DNA of 64,000 bases from Arcuatula senhousia (Eukaryota; Mollusca; Bivalvia; Mytilida; Mytilidae). Shown in pieces: positions 58,643 to 64,000 of this stretch; position 1 is the first letter of the stretch, and the number at the start of each line of letters is the position of its first letter. Below the pieces are notes generated by a model. That model did no database searches. It was not told the DNA's origin and saw nothing but the letters and a program-made list of their open reading frames with translations. Where the stretch lies: assembly GCA_963971305.1 (NCBI GenBank), contig OZ020307.1, forward strand, positions 16,319,501-16,383,500, in the 5' to 3' direction. Made by a program: the position numbers and the translations under genes.

Positions 58643-60382
58643 CACAAGGAACAGAAATCACCAAAAAGACAACCTTCCCCCTAACAATAATCTAATACAA
58701 AGCAAAAAAATTACCACGCCATATTTGGCACTTTATTGAGTAAATTAAATAAAATGAAACTTGCTTTACTAACATATTTAAGTTAAAAGGCATCTAAATA
58801 ACAACAATTTAAACATGATAATAATACAATTGTTTGGTAATGTTTTTGTGGGATAAAGAGAATTTGAGTCACCTTTCGCTCACGAAGTTTTATCTTCTAT
58901 AATTCTAAATAAAAAGAATACGATATCATTTCGATCTATCAGTCTGCTTTCACATAGCACGCAAAGACAGAAATCAAATTCAAATTCAGTCAAGCGTGTT
59001 TTGGAATTTATCTTAACAATGTCTAACAAAAATAATAATTGAAAGACTTAAGATAAAAATTATATTCGTCAAAACCCATCTATCATTTGATAATAAAATT
59101 TATTTGTATAAATTTGAAAAGTTCAGAACATATTAGATTCATATAAAGTGTCTTGAAACTTGATTATAGAGCCAAGTCAACGACCGAATTTTTAGTCTGA
59201 AATACAGAATACAAAGTACAAGATGGGTGTGGTTATAAAAATAAAGAAAGAAAAACTGCCAATCGTCCATGAGACCTATATGCCCCCGCGTAAGGCTCTA
59301 ACAAGGAAATAGAAGTCCGAGAGGCTTGAAAATAATTTTGGACGTACATTTTGTGAATCTGAACCACCCTTCCAAACTTCATATTTATCATTCCCATTTT
59401 CGGTTTGTTAGAAAAGCTTGACGAATATTCGTGCAGACGTATGGAGGGAAGCCTATAGAGTATAACTATATGCCCCCTTCCCCGTCGCGGAAGCATAAAA
59501 TCTATTTCCTTACAGTTCTAATGAGGCAAATCAGATTAATTTTGATAAAACAACTCATATCTAAATTGCTAAACTGTTTGAATTTTCTTTTGCTTTTCTT
59601 TTTTTCCTTATAGCTAGCTTTGTCTTTTACCAAATAAATTCATTGATAACTGGTTACTATTGTTTCATTCATAAAATAATTCTCATTTTCTATTTTCAAC
59701 AATAATTTAATCAACCATGAGTCATTTTCTCCTCGTTTATAACTTATATTACCATATGGTATCGTCGCTCCTATGAATTTATTCATTCTCCATAATTTAA
59801 ATAAACTACCTAATAATTAGCCATAATGATAGCGATGACCCTTTAAGGAACAAAATTGATGAATAGAGATAACATAGATAGCCTGTTGGAGCCTCAAACT
59901 ATCAACTATCATGGCATCTTCACGTTAAATTCATACAACACAATTTAAGGATTCATGATGGGATGGGAAGGGTCATATTTTACATTTGAATAAGTTACCG
60001 TATAACTTTAAGATTTTTAATGCTTATTATATCTGATTTTCATCCAACATTGTGACCTTATCATATAATCCTATCAACATTTATACGATTATCCCCTATT
60101 TTCATCCAAATTTCACACCCGGTTCCTATTTCAGAGGGTCATCTCTATCTCATCATATATTGGAATTGACCCCCCCCCCTTTCGGAGATAGAAATAGCAT
60201 AGACCTGTATATTACATATCAGTTTTTGCGAAAGAGAGGACTCGACTACATCAAATTTGAGAACATGCTGACACAATCGTAATGTAGACAATACGACCTG
60301 GAAACACGAAGCACCCATAAAAGAAAGAATCATTTTACTATGACACATTTGATTCAAAATTCTGAAGCGGCCATTCTTTAGA
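58643..60382. other. No gene or repeat recognised
   Basis: AT-rich with a poly-C run at 60170-60180. The short ORFs have no recognisable domains. Confidence 0.4.
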
Positions 60383-60536
60383 GAAGCAGAGGTACCAATG
60401 GGGTATCCGAATGTCAAAAGTCCGAAAGGGCAGAGACAAAACCAGAACACACCAACAAAAACGGGACAAAAACAGACAACATGTAAAACATGGAAACACA
60501 AAATAACTGAACATCAATCAACAATGCGAACTCCAG
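60383..60536 (-). repeat. Pseudo-LTR at the 3' end of Naiad C
   Basis: 154 bp, almost identical to 63754-63907 (GAAGCAGAGGTACCAATGGG through AACGCGAACTCCAG). Confidence 0.85.
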
Positions 60537-60716
60537 TCGATACAAGAGTGAACTCAGGTGCTCCGGAAGAGTAAGCAGTTCCTGCTTGCTATAGCACACC
60601 CGTCGCGTTGCCAATAGTCCATACAGTGTGTCAAATCCGGTAAAGGAAGACAAAACAAAAACCCTATGACAAACCAACATCTGCACTCATCTGAGAGATC
60701 GAAATCCCATATTTGT

Positions 60717-62153
60717 CTATAAGTGCATGATGTCTTCCGTAAAATTTCTTGAGTGAAGACAGCAACATAACCGTGTGAGCAATTTTTGCGTCAGACGTGT
60801 CGCTCTGCTAAGGAAATCGATGTAAATCCCGCACGCTCTGGAGTAACAAATCAATTTAGATACGTAAACTCCATAAGCTGGAGCGGACGGAATGTTGCTA
60901 CACAAGAAGGGAAAGTTGAAGTCATCACGTTTGTCATAGAGCCTTGTTGAAAGTCTTCCTTGAGAGTCAATTTCGAGATGTAGATCTAGATATGAAGCAG
61001 ACTTCCTAGAATCCGTTGTGTCCTTTATCTCAAGCTCCTGGGGATATATGAGATGGAGAAAGTCACCAAATCGAGAATTGTTTAGTGAAAGGACATCATC
61101 AATATAACGGAACGTGAGGTTGAAAGAGAGAGCTAGTCTACGATCTTTTTTGTCTAGAAGAGATTGTAAGAAGTCTGCTTCATATGAATGAAGAAACAAA
61201 TCAGCAAGCAAAGGTGCACAATTAGTGCCCATTGGAATCCCTATTGTTTGCTGAAAAACACGTCCACCAAACTGAACAAATATGTTGTCAATAAGAAAGT
61301 TGAGCATGTCGATTATTTGGTCTTCTGTAAATTTGTTTTTTTTTTTAAACTCATTGATGACAAAGTAAGTCTTGGTATAATCGACTACTAGATATTTGTA
61401 CCTGCGTTCTCCATTCTTTTTGAAAAAGCTGCGTTTAATCAGCTGTGCCAATCGCGATTTCAGTTGTTCATGTGGAATAGAAGTGGAAATTGTGGAGAAA
61501 TCGAATGTTTTGATGCTGTTACATGATGAAACTGATTTAGAGTTAAGAATCTCCATCAGTTCTTTCGAATTCTTCAGGATCCACATTTGATTGACACCAT
61601 TTCTAGAATAACAACAATCGTAATATTTCTGGAGGCCAGATTTTATTGCCGTAAGTATTGAAGTCAACAGAACTGAAAGAGGCTTAGTTGTACATTTGGA
61701 TGACCCTGCAATGAAGCGCTGTTTGTATGGATTTTTATGTAATTTAGGAATCCAATACAGGGATGGAATGTTCTCATTATTGCCACCAACAGAAAGGCCG
61801 AAGGAGGAAATGACAGATTTGTGATTGTCAATGATTTCCTCCTTAGACAGTGTTGTAGCCGTGTATGTGGTGCTATTGCTGGTACAACCAACCCCCATTC
61901 AGCTGTCAAACAGTAAATAAAGTGTTTCTTGCACACAAAAATGATGTTATTTGGTGCTTTGTCTGCAGGTACAACAACATATTTGTCATGTAAGGTGGAC
62001 AATGTTTTGGCAAGATCAGCGTTGCTGAAAATGGATGTTGCCTTAGTGCTCATTGAGCCTTTCAAAGAATTGATTCTTTTCAAAACCAATGACCTCACAG
62101 CTTTTACCCATTCTGACAAAACGTCACATTCTTTCTCCTGCTCTTTTTTGGTT
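60717..62153 (-). pseudogene. Naiad reverse transcriptase, nearly intact
   Basis: Two overlapping frames: 62119-61664 and 61898-60717, the second 393 codons long. One frameshift near 61900 joins them. Motifs in order: VPADKAPNNIIFVC (upstream RT region); LYWIPKLHKNPYKQRFIAGSS (fingers); FDFSTISTSIPH (motif A); GIPMGTNCAPLLADLFL (motif B); FRYIDDVLSLNN (motif C, catalytic YIDD intact); and SYLDLHLEID. The C-terminal SRACGIYIDFLSRATRLTQKLL is followed by a frameshift. Compared with copy A, a PIVNF stretch near DDFNF is missing. PLE reverse transcriptases are relatives of telomerase RT and prime on nicked chromosomal DNA. Confidence 0.85.
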
Positions 62154-62165
62154 CATTTTTGTGAA

Positions 62166-62198
62166 TACCCTCGGGGACCCCAGAGGTCCCCGAGGGTA
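62166..62198 (+). repeat. 14-bp perfect hairpin at the 5' end of the family-2 insert
   Basis: TACCCTCGGGGACC, a five-base loop CCAGA, then GGTCCCCGAGGGTA. It is unusually GC-rich for this region. One arm recurs at 55434-55447. Confidence 0.75.
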
Positions 62199-62439
62199 AT
62201 CACAAGTCCGGTCGTCAGACTTGTCTGACACGATTTACCATAAAATTTCTAATATATTTGTCGCTAAAAATTCCGATTTTTGAATTCAAAATTGTTTAAA
62301 ACACCAGGTTTCTTTCCTTTTAATGCACATGGTCGATATCCTCGGTGCTGGTTTTGGCTTCCTTGTTCGAACGTTTTGGTTTTGAGTACTTTTCGTTTTC
62401 AACAGTTTTGGAATTTGACCTTCCAATGTTTTGATTCAA

Positions 62440-62485
62440 ATGCTACTGATGAGAGGTTACTCCTTGAAATATCGATATATAGCAT
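62440..62485 (+). ncRNA. Hammerhead ribozyme, family 2, second copy
   Basis: Identical over all 46 bases to 37983-38028, although the surrounding element has several differences. Core CTGATGA at 62446-62452, GAAA at 62466-62469, cleavage predicted after 62479. Identity of the fold amid diverged flanks is consistent with constraint, though two copies cannot prove it. Confidence 0.8.
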
Positions 62486-62526
62486 ATCCAAATTAACCGT
62501 TTATACCCGCGTTTTGGTATTTGTAA

Positions 62527-62800
62527 TTCTGACATAGTCCTCAACTGAGTCCATCATTGTTTTGAAATTATAGCTCCAGTTGATTCGTCTTGGCTCACGA
62601 TATTTAGGTCCTTTAGCCAAAACATCGCGAAATAAGTCATTTTCCATGATGTTGAGGTCACCAGTGATACCGTGGCCAGAGGGACTATATTTGAATGGGG
62701 ACTTTTCACAGGTACAGTCTGGAGGTTTTGCATTGAGGTCATTGATTTGGAAATCCCGCAACACTTGTTTATAGTTGAAAACCTTAGGTGCAATGTTGGA
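62527..62800 (-). pseudogene. Naiad CxC linker segment
   Basis: The open piece reads LRDFQINDLNAKPPDCTCEK, then FKYSPSGHGITGDLNIMEN and FRDVLAKGPKYREPRRINW. The CTC residues form the CxC motif that joins the N-terminal endonuclease to RT in Naiads. The frame is cut after MDSVEDYVR by the ribozyme element at 62159-62526. The same segment exists in copy A with PPDCSCGK. Confidence 0.8.
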
Positions 62801-62991
62801 AGTGTAGTTCGAATGTGATGAATCCCTAGAGGTTTTTGGACAAACGGAAGCAATCCATTAATTAATTGATACATCGCAAAGCTTTGGTGTATTGTATTTA
62901 CGATGTCCATGACTGCAATTCCGTCTCTCCTTTTTTTTCTCAAAGAGATTCATCACATTAACATCACTGCATCTAGGGCTAGATAAATTTC

Positions 62992-63530
62992 CTACACTTC
63001 CAATGTTGTCGTTGCAGCCATAAGGTAGTGCGGTTTCCAGTCGTCGAATCCAAAATTCTTCTCTGTCTCTTTACGGAAAGGTTTACTTAAAGTGAGATTA
63101 TTTGTAGGGTGGTAATTTTTTTCCAAAATGCGGACTTTTAAAGACAAAATGGAATGATCAGGTTGGTTAAAATGCTGGTAAACGAAAGGAAAACTGTCGT
63201 TGTTTATTCCGGATCTGTGGCCACACATACGAGCATTTAGTCTTCCTTTTGTCTCACCAACATAGATCAGTCCACAAAGGGTACTTTCTAGTCCGTAAAT
63301 AAGATTGGCAGATGTACAATTTAAATCATCCCAACTGTAGATGTTATATGACCGATTCCTTAAGTTGCTCTTAATTTCTGTGTCAGTAATCAAGATCTTA
63401 CAAGTTTTACAATTCTTTATTCCGCATTTACTGACAGAGCAATGAGATTGTACATTTTCAAAACCCAAAACGTCTTCCAAAAGTACAGAGCACGGTCGAA
63501 TAGAATCAAAGTTTTTATATAGGAATTCTG
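62992..63530 (-). pseudogene. GIY-YIG endonuclease of Naiad C
   Basis: An open frame of 162 codons from the first ATG (63480) to 62992. It holds the zinc-binding-type cluster CGIKNCKTC; the nuclease core LIYGLESTLCGLIYVGETKG; RLNARMCGHRSGI with the conserved arginine and histidine; and FVYQHFNQPDH, which would supply the histidines of the CCHH motif of PLE endonucleases. It nicks target DNA to prime reverse transcription. It lies 5' of the RT, the key evidence for a Naiad. It ends in a stop before the linker, so copy C no longer makes a fusion protein. Confidence 0.82.
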
Positions 63531-63753
63531 GATTTGCAGACTGGGTTTATGATGTCTTTGACAAAATTGGTGTATTTTGGACACCTGTATTACAAAACGA
63601 CGCCGTGTCCGTAGTGTCGTTTCATACTGGGCGACGCCTGAGCCAGTATCCTTTTTTTGGTGTCTCGTTAACATTGCATTGAAGCTACTAGGCTGGTGAT
63701 ATCCTCGGGGACAACTTGTCCACCAGCAGAGATATCGACCCAGTGGAATGAAA

Positions 63754-63907
63754 GAAGCAGAGGTACCAATGGGGTATCCGAATGTCAAAAGTCCGAAAGG
63801 GCAGAGACAAAACCAGTAAACACCAACAAGAACGGGACAAAAACAGACAACATGTTAAACATGGAAAAACAAAATAACTGAACATCAATCAACAACGCGA
63901 ACTCCAG
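63754..63907 (-). repeat. Pseudo-LTR at the 5' end of Naiad C
   Basis: The partner of 60383-60536. Immediately outside is a short palindrome AAAGCTGAAA-TTAC-TTTCAGCTTT (63915-63938), which may be the target site. Confidence 0.8.
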
Positions 63908-64000
63908 CTTTTAAAGCTGAAATTACTTTCAGCTTTAATTTAATATCTATAACATATACTAGTATTTTAATTTAGTGGTTTTTATGATTACTTCGTCGCA

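Larger units (their letters stand above)
62159..62526 (+). mobile_element. Family-2 hammerhead retroelement inserted in Naiad C
   Basis: A 368-bp insert between Naiad codons for EDYVR and the segment starting AAATGAACC (minus strand). Positions 62283-62526 match the intronic copy 37828-38068. The ribozyme strand ends TATTTGTAA at 62526. The 5' part adds a strong hairpin (62166-62198) and a small palindrome GTCAGAC-TT-GTCTGAC (about 62213-62228) not seen in the intronic copy. It is opposite in orientation to the Naiad gene. Confidence 0.75.
60383..63907 (-). mobile_element. Naiad-like PLE copy C with pseudo-LTRs
   Basis: The most complete PLE in the window, read on the minus strand from 63907 to 60383. 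It has a 154-bp direct repeat at each end (63754-63907 and 60383-60536). Between them, in order, are GIY-YIG endonuclease, CxC linker, an inserted ribozyme element, and reverse transcriptase. Endonuclease upstream of RT plus a CxC linker is the permuted order of the Naiad clade, not the order of canonical Penelope, Neptune or Poseidon elements. Several frameshifts and the insertion make it inactive. The 3' terminus, ACCTCTGCTTC, is shared with copies A, B, D and E. Confidence 0.85.

Noticed and set aside
62554..62943. 129-codon minus-strand ORF in Naiad C
   Set aside because: It overlaps the CxC linker in another frame; only the frame with PPDCTCEK and GHGITGDL matches copy A and the family.

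Overview
The window looks like a contig from a bivalve mollusc, most likely a mussel. It is AT-rich. Two animal genes have small exons (55 to 233 nt) and multi-kilobase introns full of repeats. It carries several copies of a Naiad-like Penelope-like element (PLE), a repeat starting and ending TTAGCTCACCTGGTC / GACCAGGTGAGC that I recognise as common in bivalves, hammerhead-ribozyme-bearing small retroelements of the retrozyme kind, and interstitial (CCCTAA)n telomeric repeat. The species call is inference; no marker gene is present. A 100-N assembly gap lies at 44519-44618.

Genes. (1) A rhomboid-family intramembrane serine protease (rhomboid-related protein) lies on the plus strand: six exons from 16766 to 29319, open at its 5' end, spliced frame intact, with the GASG serine and the TM6 histidine. 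(2) A homologue of the vertebrate UPF0764/C16orf89 secreted protein lies on the minus strand: seven exons from 49122 down to 30461, 372 residues, complete from signal peptide to stop. The genes are tail to tail, 1.1 kb apart. I find no other convincing host gene.

Layout. 1-7.3 kb: minisatellite and palindromic elements. 7.4-10 kb: decayed Naiad copy A holding a ribozyme element, then a degenerate ribozyme element. 10.3-12.2 kb: a Tc1/mariner-like element and an A-rich array. 13-14 kb: Naiad copy B. 16.8-29.3 kb: the rhomboid gene, with intron 4 holding a tandem ribozyme dimer, a 2-kb inverted-repeat element and a long hairpin. 30.5-49.1 kb: the C16orf89 gene, with a 1.4-kb tandem duplication that copies the edge of its last exon, a second ribozyme family, a 1.9-kb TIR element containing Naiad fragment D, telomeric repeat and small MITEs in its introns. 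50.7-55.9 kb: Naiad fragment E, a 28-bp minisatellite and SINE-like repeats. 55.9-58.6 kb: a TTA-flanked TIR element with the bivalve repeat nested in it. 60.4-63.9 kb: the best Naiad copy (C), minus strand, with 154-bp pseudo-LTRs, upstream GIY-YIG endonuclease, CxC linker and a nearly intact RT.

Main observation. Two sequence-unrelated hammerhead families occur. Family 1 has a dimer whose two cleavage sites are 358 nt apart (20326-20727) and a single copy in Naiad A (7842-7885). Family 2 has two identical cores (37983-38028 and 62440-62485). Both families end, on the ribozyme strand, in ATTTGTA 44 or 46 nt after the cleavage site. A member of each is inserted at essentially the same codon of a different Naiad copy. 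All intact ribozymes are antisense to the gene or element that contains them. This suggests non-autonomous ribozyme elements that use, and target, a Naiad PLE. No expression or cleavage data are available here.
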